Positions 51,264 through 63,200 of a stretch of DNA of 64,000 bases are shown here, one piece after another. Made by a program: the position numbers and the translations under genes. The stretch is from Macrotrachela quadricornifera (Eukaryota; Rotifera; Eurotatoria; Philodinida; Philodinidae). The notes below the pieces were generated by a model. That model was given only the letters and a program-made list of their open reading frames with translations, had not been told where the DNA came from and made no database searches. The stretch's first letter is position 1; the number at the start of each line of letters is the position of its first letter. The stretch spans positions 124,787 through 188,786 of the forward strand of contig JAJEKB010020958.1 of the NCBI GenBank assembly GCA_022393335.1, read 5' to 3'.

Positions 51264-54200
51264 ATGCACGGTGCACAACATCCGTTTAATGCTGTACAAG
51301 GAGAACCGTAATATCTTCAAACACTTCCTTACTAACGCTATTATTAACATTTTAATTGAATCTGTACCAAATCAGTTATAATGCTATAGTCTATTACTTA
51401 TAGAATAACAAATAAATCTTAGCTATAACTTTTTGTTGTTCTGTTATAGGCGATGGCGTCGTCGGTTGAAGGCCATCGGGGTTGGAATGGGCACTGGATG
51501 TTGCCTAGTAGCAGTTGCAGCGACGGTGGTATTGGCTTTGATTCCAGTGTATGTGTCAACGTCGATATCAACAATTGCAGTGGATGACGAAACAGGTCGG
51601 TTGATTTTCTAACGTCGATACTGCTTTTTTTAATGTCATTATTTGTTATTTTATGACCAAAGATAGTGCCCAGTTAAACCTGCGATGGAAAAAAGATAAC
51701 ATAAATATCTACCAGAAAACTACAGGACGACAGAGTTATTAACGTTTCGAGTTGAGGGTCAAGCCAGGATTTGGCGAGAAGGTGACTGACAATGGAGGTA
51801 TTTGTATTGTAACCGTGCTAGACTTGACATATTCGAGTCAAATAAAAGCTCTCACTGCCAAACTAGCAAGGTTAAAATATTAGCGATCCTTGGCTTGCCT
51901 AGAGGAAGATATTTTAATTTTAAGGTACATGAAATTTAGATATATAAATCAATTAGAGAATATTTTATCCACTATCATAAAGACAAAACATAGTATTGTT
52001 TGAGTCGACTATGGGGCTTGTAGGGATCCTCTTTCATATGGCCCGAACAACACTGTGTTTTATCCTTATAATAATAGAGTGAATTTTTTCTGTAGTTCAT
52101 GGAATCGGTGCTTTCTATCAATCGCTAGAAAATTTAACTCTACTATTATAAGAACAAAACATGATGTTGTTCGAGCCATATGAAAGAGCATCTTGACAAC
52201 CCTAAGTTTGGTCCGAACAACATCATGTTTTGTTCTTATAATAGTAGAGTTAAATTTTCTAGCGATTGATAGAAAGCACCGATTCCATGAACTACAGAAA
52301 AAATTCACTCTATTATTATAAGGATAAAACACAGTGTTGTTCGGGCCATATGAAAGAGGATCCCTACAAGCCCCATAGTCGACTCAAACAATACTATGTT
52401 TTGTCTTTATGATAGTGGATAAAATATTCTCTAATTGATTTATATATCTAAATTTCATGTACCTTAAAATTAAAATATCTTCCTCTAGGCAAGCCAAGGA
52501 TCGCTAATATTTTAACCTTGCTAGTTTGGCAGTGAGAGCTTTTATTTGACTCGAATATGTCAAGTCTAGCACGGTTACAATACAAATACCTCCATTGTAA
52601 GAAAAGAACCCAATATAAAGTTATCTCTTGCTGCCTTGCCTCACATAGTTTTATTCGAATTCTCCGCTAAATATAAACTAGTTCTGATGTTAAATCATGA
52701 TATAAACGCCAAACTGACCAAAAAGAAAAAGTTGGGCCCGAGTCCAATTGGATCTGGTAGATCGAGGTCGCACCGCCCGACCAAAAAGGATCCGAAGTAA
52801 TCTATTAGTAGTTCTAATCAAACAATATTATGGCGCATTCTTATTAAAAAATCAATATTCTACAAATAAAACCCACGGATCTTCTTCTCACACTAAAAAA
52901 AATAGTAGTATACGAAATCATTTTTATGCTAAAAAAGGTTTCATGATTTGAAACGAATTCAAAATCCTTGATATTTTTGTAAAGATTTTGGATGATACTT
53001 CAAGGCCTTTATAAAGATTTATCAACCATCCAGGAAAATTTTTCAGGATTTTGTAATATTTGACGTAGCTAAAAAAAGATTTCGGAGGCTACTATATTTT
53101 GTAGAGTAATCTTATATAGTCGGAGAACAATGGTCCATCATATCAATATGAAAATATTTACTCCGTGTGATACGATGCATCTTGCTACTTTTTTCAAAAA
53201 GAAAGTATTAGAAGTTTTTGTTGAGTTCGTTTTTTCATGCTCAAGTTAGGTCTTCCAAATTTCAAGATACCCACGTTTAGTTTCCCTAATGGCAGAATAC
53301 GCTATTCTAATTAAAACTAGGAGTAAGCTAAACGACAAAAGGCTTGAGCGCAGTTTACCTTTCCAATCGATTCAGCGCGACGACAAGTAGGAGAGCATCA
53401 TAATTTCTGGAACAGGAAATAAAATTAAATAAGAACTTCAAAGTTGATTGAGTTTCTAAGGTAAACCTGCTGTATATGCGACGATACTGGTTTTAACAGA
53501 GACCTTAGAGATGGAAGGACTAACAGTTATTCACACTCAATCTTAAAATGCGTGACTTTTATGTCACCTTCTGATACGAGAAGCATTTATTAATAGAAAG
53601 AAAGAGATGGACTAATAACGGAACTATTCGATATGAAATCTCGACTTTGACAGGGGAGTGTATACAATAGATAAATAGACTTATTTTAATGATGGCTGAT
53701 CTTAAGATGATAACTGCTCTTCGCTTGTTCCTGACAAGGGATGGGATTTAGTGAATTTTATCTGCAGAGTCGTAGTTGTTCAGAAAAATGATATGTTCAA
53801 ATTTGGATATGAAACTTTGTCCAGATAGTTAAATTTGTGTAATATAGAAAAATTTATCGAATGAGAAATTTAACTATTTTGTGACGTGCAGAATTGAAGA
53901 AAAACATTGAAAAAAGTGTTTCTAACAATATAACAGTGTTAGAAAAAACTTTCATTAAATCATGTTGCAACTTTTTGTTTTCATACTCATATCAAAAAAT
54001 TTCTTCAACCTATTCAAAAATAGAAAATTTTAGGATCTACAAAATCATATTTAGTTTATACCTACATACCATCTTAAAACAATTGACAATAAAATATGAA
54101 AATATCTGACAGTGTATAATTATAATGTAGAAATGGTTTTTTTCAATGTTTCTATTAAATATTGTAAGTTGCGAAATAGTTCATTTTCGCATCCGAGAAA

Positions 54201-57200
54201 ATTTTCTATATTACACAAATTTTTGTTTACTTTTCATTTTCTTTTATGATAACAGACCTAGGTTTACAGTGAATGTAGTTTTATACAGCTGCAAATTCTC
54301 TTGACTGTACTCGGAATCTTAATCCCTAAAGAAATGTATCTGTCGACAGGGTAGCACTTCGAATCTACAGTCAAGGGACATAGTGGATCGCCTCGATCCA
54401 CACTACTTGTTCTTTATCTTTTTGGCATATAGATCGATATTTTTATAAATCGAAAATGAAGAAAAAGTTTATTGAGATTTAATATAATTTTTCCCGCAAT
54501 ACTGATTAGATTTTTTTATTAAAATCGATGAATGCTGCCGAGTTTATGTGTATATTATTTAATTTTGTTTCAGAGATGCATTGTAAGTGCTAATTTTTAA
54601 TTGGCAAGGTTATATCAGGTATCGCTATATTGTGCGGAGAGGAAGGTGCAAAAAATTTGAAAAAGTTAAATGAACGTCATAAGAGCGTTTTCATTTTCGC
54701 ATAAAACGAATTATAAGATGAGGTGCAAAAGTCTTAGCAAAAATGTCAACCTATTAAGTCACATTGCCAACTTCTAAACTAACCAGATGTTTTTTTTGTT
54801 GAAAAGAGCAAAGCCTGAACTTCAGCTTTCATACAAGACATATTTTTCTGAAACGAATGTGAAAAGAAGGAAAAGTCAAAATCCAGACACTTTTGCAATC
54901 CTACTTGCACTTTCATTATTATAAGCTATTATTTTTTATTTTCTGTTCAGTTTTTCTTGTATTAGCAGAGAAATATGGAAGTACTTTTTATCGATGATTT
55001 TTATAGCATAGAAAGTGCTCTTTCTAATGCCGTATTACAAGTTAATTTGATACTTGATTATTGTACCAAAACTCATGGGTTTTACTATGATGAAAATGCG
55101 ACGGAATTATGCCGTAACGACGTTAAAAATTTCACAGTTAGGCGTAGTTACTAATGAAAAAACCGTAGTTTATCAGTCACGGGATCGAACTGTCTAGATG
55201 GAAGTCTGATTGGTCGAACAAAAGAACCAAAAGATTCTTATTGAGCGAGAAAAAGAGGAAATGTACTTTAAAAACTGCAGTACTTACGTTATAACTTTAC
55301 AGACAAAATGAAGTGTTCTATTAATTAATAAAAAGAGAAATGAGTCGCTTCGCTTGTGATATGTCCTTTTATATTCTATCCGAATACTACTGTTGGTATT
55401 TAAAAACATACAAGTAGATAATTAAGAAACTTATCTCTCATTTACTACATTCTTCACGATCAATACTTCAGCAAAAACGACGTTAACTGCGTCCACTGTG
55501 ATGCAGTCGTGAAAAAAGTGGTAACATGGGACTACAGCTTCTTCTGAAAGAAAACATGATTTGATCATTCTTTCTACATGACTGTTTTTCAATGACCAAA
55601 AAATTTTGTATTAATTATTTTTTTCGTTGAACTTTTCTAAACTAATGTATTTGGAACAAATGGCGGTCATAGAATTCAGTTTATGCGTGACTTTCTGAAT
55701 CAGGGACTTGAATTTTTGCAAACTGATAGTTCGTACTAAAAAGCTTGTTTTACAAAAGTTGCAATATCCAAACTTTTCTCTTTAAAGAATGAAGAATCAA
55801 TCCAAACATTTTTTAATAAAGCTTGTAACAATAGAGTTTTCGATGTGCTATGTTTTAATGCAGTCGTGTGTTACAAATCGATCCATATAGTTGAAGATAA
55901 TCTAAAAATTCTAAATTTTTCAGTTGAAAAAAAGTTGCAAGCAGGATTGTTGAAGTGTTTGGTTTTGACTTTTCCTTCTTTTCGCATTCCTTGTAAAAAA
56001 ATATATTTCGTACAAAATTCGTAGTTCAGACTTTACTCTTTTCAACAAAAACAAATTTGGTTAGTTTACAAGCTAAGACTTTTGTACCACATGTTTGACG
56101 ATACTGTTACTTTCTTGAACTCTTTTGACAAACAACAAGCTAGACTTGATGAAACTTTGGTTGCGCAAGGAAGAACTGTTGTTCCTTTTTCTTTCTCTTA
56201 CGAAGGGACATATTTAGGTGATAGACTCCATCTTTTGAAGATAAATAGACCACACAAAGAAGTATAAAATTTTGAAAAGGATTTGTACTTTCGGATCTGT
56301 TTCTCGAGATATTTGATGTCTAAACTATTTTCCTCATAGTGCTCAAGACATTCACCAAAATTGTATCATCGAGTTTTGATCTGAAACTTTGACTAAATAG
56401 TTTTGAACATTATCTTTACCAAATTTGTGTGTTTTAAAATATCCATGTTTTCCACAATGTCTCTGAAACAATGTATGTACTTCATAAAATTCATATCTTA
56501 TCAAGATTACGTTCAAGAATGCTGATATTTTGTGTACATTCTACTTCATTTGAGATGTTTATTTGATCGAAGTTTCAGATCAAAACTCGATGATACAGTT
56601 TTGGTGAACGGCTTGAGCACTATAAGGAAAATAGTTTAGAAATTCAATATCTCGGAAAAAAAATACAAGAGCATCCATCATTTTTAAGGCTTTAATACCT
56701 CATCATGGTCTACTTATCACCAAAAGATGGAGTTTAAACAGCTTAATCATTTAAATATATTCCTTCATTAGTCGTACACGATAATCGAAATCCGTTTGAC
56801 ATTTAAGTCAGATTTAATACAGATAGGCAAATGTTCTTTGAGCTGAAGACATCGACATACCTCGTCAATCTCTGGACTTCAAAGGATCTTTATGGTCAAT
56901 AAAACTATTACGAGCAAAATTATTCTTGACAAACAGTTCACATTGTATACATTTGTTGTGCATTATAGAATCCGACACGGCTGTATACACATTTGGTTCC
57001 AATTTTGTCCCAAATAACAATCAGGATCTGACAATTGTGAACAATGAAGATATTGCTCAACAAGTACGTAACTTTTTCTTTTCTTGGTGAATATGTCTAA
57101 TCATTTACACTTTGTGAAATTTTAGTTAGAAAGAACTGTTGGCCTATCGCCAGGATCACTCCATGTCGTTTTCGCTCTGATCAAGACCAATAACACAAAC

Positions 57201-60200
57201 GATAATGGGCGTGGACAGAGGCGCAGAAGACGACAGACGTAAGTATGCTTTTTGTAGGACACTTCACACAATTTGCACCATTGATTTTCAATTCCATTGT
57301 AATTTTAGGCCTATATGTGATGGAACATTCTCGAACCAATCGTTTATTTCTTTGGGTATTGTCATACCCTATCCCAAAGAATGTGGACGATTAGTGCGAT
57401 GCAAAAAACAACACCGTGACAATATTCGGCTGGTTTTGGCGTTGTATAAGAACCCTTTTCTATTGGTACTAATATTTGCTGATGGACGATCAGTCCGTAC
57501 TGAAGTAATTTTATGCAATTCGACAATTAGTTCAGGATTCTCAACTTTACCTACTTCCAGTACACCAATACAAGGTATTGTTTGATCATTTTTATAACAA
57601 AAATCAGTACTCAAGATGATATAATACAGACAACATGTTTTTCATCCATATTGATTAGAAGAAAGGGAAGACAGTAAAATATACCCGTTATTCCTCATAG
57701 AAAAAGCTAAAAATTTGAAAGTTTACAGCACTAAAAACGAGACGAAAGCTTGTTATACATTTCACTAATAAAGTGCATGAGAAAAAAGAGTACACAAATG
57801 AGAACAATGAAATTTGCAAAAAAACTTTTATTTCTAATGGCTGTGTCCAGTCTTTTATTCTAATGGATGATCTTTTATGTAAATACTTAGTAAGTTTCCG
57901 AAGTATTTCATATTCATATTTCTAATTTACTTTTCATATAAGGAGTAGACTTAATAAGAAGAATAGGAAATGACTATTGGAGGTATGTCTTACAGTACAT
58001 ACCTACGAGAGAAGAAGATAAACAGTGTTCCAACAGTTACGACCTCTACCAGTAAATCGATGATTTTTACATCAAATTATGTTATTATTTATGACAAAGT
58101 TATGGTCATCTTACTAATTGTAAGTGAAAATTTTTATACTTAGGGCTGACCAAAAGTTCTAAGATTTAAAAAAAAAAAATATAAAGAGAAAGAGAAAGTT
58201 CAAGTTTTATTTTATTAAATGTTCAAAATAGTCGCCATGATTATTTATACAAAATTCCATTCTTTCTAATAATTTGTCAAAAGTTTTTTTAAACTCTTCT
58301 TCTGAAATTTTTTTCACTATCTTGATTATTGCACGAGTTAATGATTTCTCATTTGCTTGATCATTTAAATGAAGCTTGATGTAATCATTTAGCCAATAAT
58401 CACATAGTGCAAGGTCAGGCGAGTATGGTGGATGCGGCATTATATTGATACCTTCTTCTATTAAATAATTAATAACATCGGAATGAGTATGGGGGTTGAG
58501 CATTGTCGTGAAGCAATTTTATACCATTTGTACCTGATGACTTTCTTTGTTTCCATATTTCTTTGATAACAGGCTTAAGGCAATTTTCTATATAATAGTT
58601 GTGATCTATAGTCTTGCCTTTATCAACACAATGTATAAGAACAAGACCATTTGATTTAAAGAATATAGAGAATAAAGGTTTTGGTTCAAATTTGCTTCGA
58701 CGAACAATAGTTGTTGGTAACTCATCTTCGCCATCCCAGCTTTTGTTTGTTACCTTACGACCAATCTGCCTATGGTAAATCCATATCTCATCACCTGTAA
58801 TAATATCACATAATCGCCAGGAACCACTACGAATATTGTCAAATTTTCACGACAAAGTCTAAATCGTTCTTGCTTTTGTTCATCATTAAGTTGACGAGGC
58901 ACCCAACATGATGTAACTTTTCTCATCGTGAGATGGTCGTGGATAATTCGTTCTATTGTACCATGAGAGAGAGATGTCTCAGCTATAATATCATCATAAG
59001 TTGAATGTCGGTCGTTGTTGATAACCTGTCGTACCAATTCAATATTTGTATCTGTAAGTTCGGATATAGGATGACCAGATAGAGGATCATCATTGACATC
59101 TTCTCGCCCTTCGCGGGAACGCTTTGCCCATCTTGCAACTGTTGAATATGATGGATCATTGGGCCCCAAAGCTGTTGTAAGTTCCTCGTGAATTGTCTTT
59201 GGGTCTATTTCCAAAATAGCCCTTATTTTTATGCAGTGTCGATCAAATTCATTTTCCATTTAAAAAAATTTTTTTTTAGTTCGAATCAAAGTTTATCTGA
59301 AAAAATGTTGCAACTGAGTCCAAAATATAGTTACTATATATATCATTATAGACAAGACATTCCACTATTTACCCATGCAAAAAATTCTTGAATGCTAATT
59401 GGTTTAAAAAATTGCCAATAACGTTCGTAGAACTTTTGGTCAGCCCTAAGTATTACATTTTTTTTAAAAAACAAAAATATTCTTTTAATGTTTGAGTTAT
59501 CAGAGTCAATCGAAATATGGGTTTCAGCATCTTTTTAGTAGATATTTTTACATAATTCAGTATAGTTTGACATGCTCTGTCAGAATATGGATGTCAAAAA
59601 AATTTTGATTTTCTTTTCAATACAAAACTTGAGAAAAGCCAGATGAATTGATACAAATCCGGCACATCATGCATCGCAGAGTGTACCTAGCTTTCAATAA
59701 CTTTCTTAGATTGATTGTTGTCTATTATTCTATGTTTTGAGATGCTTTGTCACGTACTGTAGGTGAAAATACCCTTTTTGAGCTGTAGGAACAGATGAAA
59801 CAATCGATCGACTAAAGTTATTGAAAGCTAATCGCACCTTCTTTAAATCAGGATACATGAGATTTCTTTTTGATGTTTCTACTTCTCTCCAAATTTTATA
59901 AGAGAAACAGGATCCGCAAATTTGTTGATATTCACATTCTTGTAAACCTTGGCAAATTCTATCGAACTATATAAAAATATACAGGGAACAATATTTCATT
60001 TCAAGTGGTATAGCAGTATTTGTATTTTTGCAAAAAACGTAACGTTAACATTTTCACTCACAAACAATAAAATGACCACAACTCTCATGTAAGTTTGACA
60101 TAAATATCATCGATTTATTAAGAGGGCTCGAAACGTTTACGACACCCTAAACCACTGATATTTTTGATATGGAAGAAAAACAGTGAACTTTTCAATAAAA

Positions 60201-63200
60201 TTAGCTTTTCTTTGATTAGTTTTACTCTCTCAGGCGTTTTGAAATATACTCATTCAACACAGCATGGAAAACTGTGTCGAATGAGTATATTTTCAAATAT
60301 CTTATATAAGGACACTAACGGAAAATAACTGAATTTATTGTAAAAAAATACCGCTTTATTCTCCTATAAGAAGTGTAAAAAAATGTGGATTTTCGGGTAC
60401 CATTCTTAAACAGTTTTCAGTTAATTTCAACTCAAGGACCTTGTTTGAAAATTTGTTGATATATACAATTTTGTAGAGCTCGACGATCTCTATCGAACTA
60501 GGTAAAAATATTCAAGAAAAACATTTTACTTCATTTTTGAATCACTAACACCTTTCGTTTCCATCTCGAAAAATGTATCAAATTTCTGAAAGTTTCTTAA
60601 GTTTGATATTAAAATATTTACATAGTCCTTATTATTTAGCATCAACAAACCTCATTGTTCACGGGCTTTTATTTGGTATAAAATTCATCGTATCACTTAT
60701 TTCAAATTATAGCGTTACCCTCCTTGACTAATATTTTTTTCAAGCTCCTAGAAAAAAACTATGAGACGCGGTACGAAAGAGCAAAATAGGGAAAAAAATG
60801 AATTTAGACGTTTGTTCAAGTAACTGTGAAAGGAAATAAGAAAAATCGTAGATTTTTGTCAATCTTTCTAGTCTTTTTGTCGATGCTGATGTGTTAAATA
60901 TATACGAGACAGTTTTTTTTCAGAAAGTAAAGATATACTACTAAAATTTCAATAACATAAGTTCGTTCGATATCTAAGAAAAAAAATTCCAAAGTGAAAA
61001 AAAGAATTATAAAATCCGAAATTTCGAAATTAAATGAAGTTAGAGGCACAGTTCAAATCTAAAACCTCAGAAGCAATCTAAAATTACGAAACGTATCGCC
61101 TTCTTGAATTTTTCTTATCCTGCCAAAATAACCTGGTTATGAAACTACAGAAATATGATCAAGATTTTTCTGTAACCACTATATAAAAACGTAGATGGTA
61201 CGTATAGCCATAATAATTGTTGTTCATGGTAAAAAAAACTGCTATTGTATTTCTCAAACAGACATAATTGTTAGCCATACTCAATACTCAGATCAACTTA
61301 AAAATTTGCTATTCAAGTTAGTCTGCATATCACTCGCTCAGACTATAATCAAAAGTACCCTTCTGACAAATATAGTAAATACTCGATTTTTCATCTGTTG
61401 ATATTCTCCTAGTAAAGTTTAGTAAACTGTGTCTAATAAATGCTTTGTTTGAAAGCACATTAAATACTATACAACATAATAATAGTAACAGAGGACGGTA
61501 CTCCATATCAAAGTATTTGAATTATATCCATAAATCAGAATGAAAATTAAATATTCACACATTATCAATCTTTCTCTATGATCACCAGCTACAACTGCTT
61601 CGACTGCAGCACCGAGTTATGGTACAACCACTTCTACCACCATCACACCTGTGACTCGGTCAACTGCTACAACACCTCTGACCGAACCATTAAAGACAAC
61701 ATCATCTCCAGTAACAGCAGCTCCAACAATAGCAACGACTAGAACAGTATATCAAACAACAGTTCGACGCACAACGCAATATCGATCAATATCAGACCCG
61801 ATAATAGAACATCCAACAACACAACGACCACAAACTGAATTCTACACACCGCGATATACTGCAACAAATGCACAAACAATAAAAGATGCAACGACTAAAA
61901 CCATAACAGCAGAAACTTTACGCACTCAAAACCAACCAATAACAAGTCTTACTACACGAGGTCCAACAACAAAACATTTAATAATAGAACGCCTAAGCAC
62001 GGAAGCACGAACAACGGAAAATTCTATCACTAAAGAACAAAGAACAAAAAGCCAAACAATACAAACTCCAACAAAAGATAGACGAACAACTGAAAATCCA
62101 TTGATTGAAGAATACACCACAGACGACCCAATCATACCAGTACAAACAACCGAAGGTCGAAGACTTCAATTCCAAACTACTGAAAAAGACATGCCACAAG
62201 GACTAACCAGCCAAGGAAAAACCACAGAAGGTCGGAGCAGCGGAGGGCAAACCGAAAAGGGCTCAACCGGTAAACCACAAACAATGCAAGACCTTACCCA
62301 CATTCTACCAACGACGGAAAGCCGAAGCAGTGAAGGACAATCCACACAGAGCCCCACCAGTGGAGCTCTAATCAGCAAAACTCAAACCAATGAAGAACGA
62401 ACAACAGAAGGTTCATCTACTGAAAAACGAACCACCAAAGGTCCGATCACTAAAGGCGAAACCACTCGTGAACAAGCCAGCAATGGACAAACAACAGGAA
62501 ACCCGAATATTGGAACGCGAACCACACAACATACAACCCGAGCAGCATTACGCACCGAAAAATTATTAACTGCAGACTACACGACAGAAATCCCAACGAC
62601 AACAGCACAAATGACAAAAGGTCGACTCACTGAACAAACGACGATTCAAACACAAGCGTTGAACTTTGCAACCAGTAAACAACCGTCTAGAGAAAGCCTA
62701 ACAAGTGCAACATCAACCAGAGAAGTCTCAATCGTCGAAACACAAACCAAAGAAAGTGCAATCTTTCGCACAGAAACCAAAGCGGGTGTCACCACGATAG
62801 TACAAACCACAGAAAAACACCAACCAGAAACTACAGCCAGTCAAGAATCAATCACATCGAATCCAAACAGTACTAAACAAACAACGCAAGCCCGAAACAC
62901 TGGAGGTGAAACTTCAGAAGCTCCAATTAGTGAAGTCTCAAGCAGCGAACAACAAACCAGCGAAGCCTTAACTAGTGCGGCAGTACACACAGTAAGCCCA
63001 ACAAGCGAACACCCAATTAAAGAACCGCAATCCACTAAAGCACCAACCAATAGCGTAGCAAACAGCGAACAACCTACCAATGGTCTCAAAACAAGTACAG
63101 GCTCAACCAATCAACCTCAAACTACTGCAGCACTACGAAATGAAAGTCGAGCCATAACCAGCACGATCATCCAAGAGTCCAGAACTGAACGACAAACCAG

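Larger units (their letters stand above)
51596..56968 (+). other. 5.4-kb first large intron of the mucin-like gene
   Basis: Contains the perfect palindrome, three further fold-backs and otherwise unassigned AT-rich DNA (52,599-53,833 and 54,236-54,718). GC-richer text at 52735-52800 (ttgggcccgagtccaattgg) recalls the TIR elements at 34.6 and 40.1 kb. A 61-codon frame at 56082-56267 looks protein-like but lies across a repeat arm and has no splice support. Confidence 0.6.
57575..61588 (+). other. 4.0-kb second large intron of the mucin-like gene
   Basis: Donor GTATTG after CCAATACAAG, acceptor GATCACCAG. Contains the mariner element, a fold-back at about 59640-59875, a short hairpin at 60241-60294 and direct-repeat pieces. 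The remaining stretches (57,575-58,140 and 60,560-61,588) show nothing recognised. Confidence 0.6.

Noticed and set aside
51453..51580. Alternative ATG frame MASSVEGHRG in exon 2 of the mucin-like gene
   Set aside because: It meets a stop within the exon (TGA in the gtggatgac text), whereas the chosen frame gives a membrane anchor and fits both splice phases.
52066..52332. 88-codon frame at the palindrome centre
   Set aside because: Arises from the inverted repeat; no protein-like features.
56082..56267. 61-codon frame with fairly protein-like composition (FDKQQARLDETLVAQG)
   Set aside because: Spans the end of one repeat and the arm of another, and has no acceptor or donor in phase with the surrounding mucin-like gene. 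Kept only as a remark.
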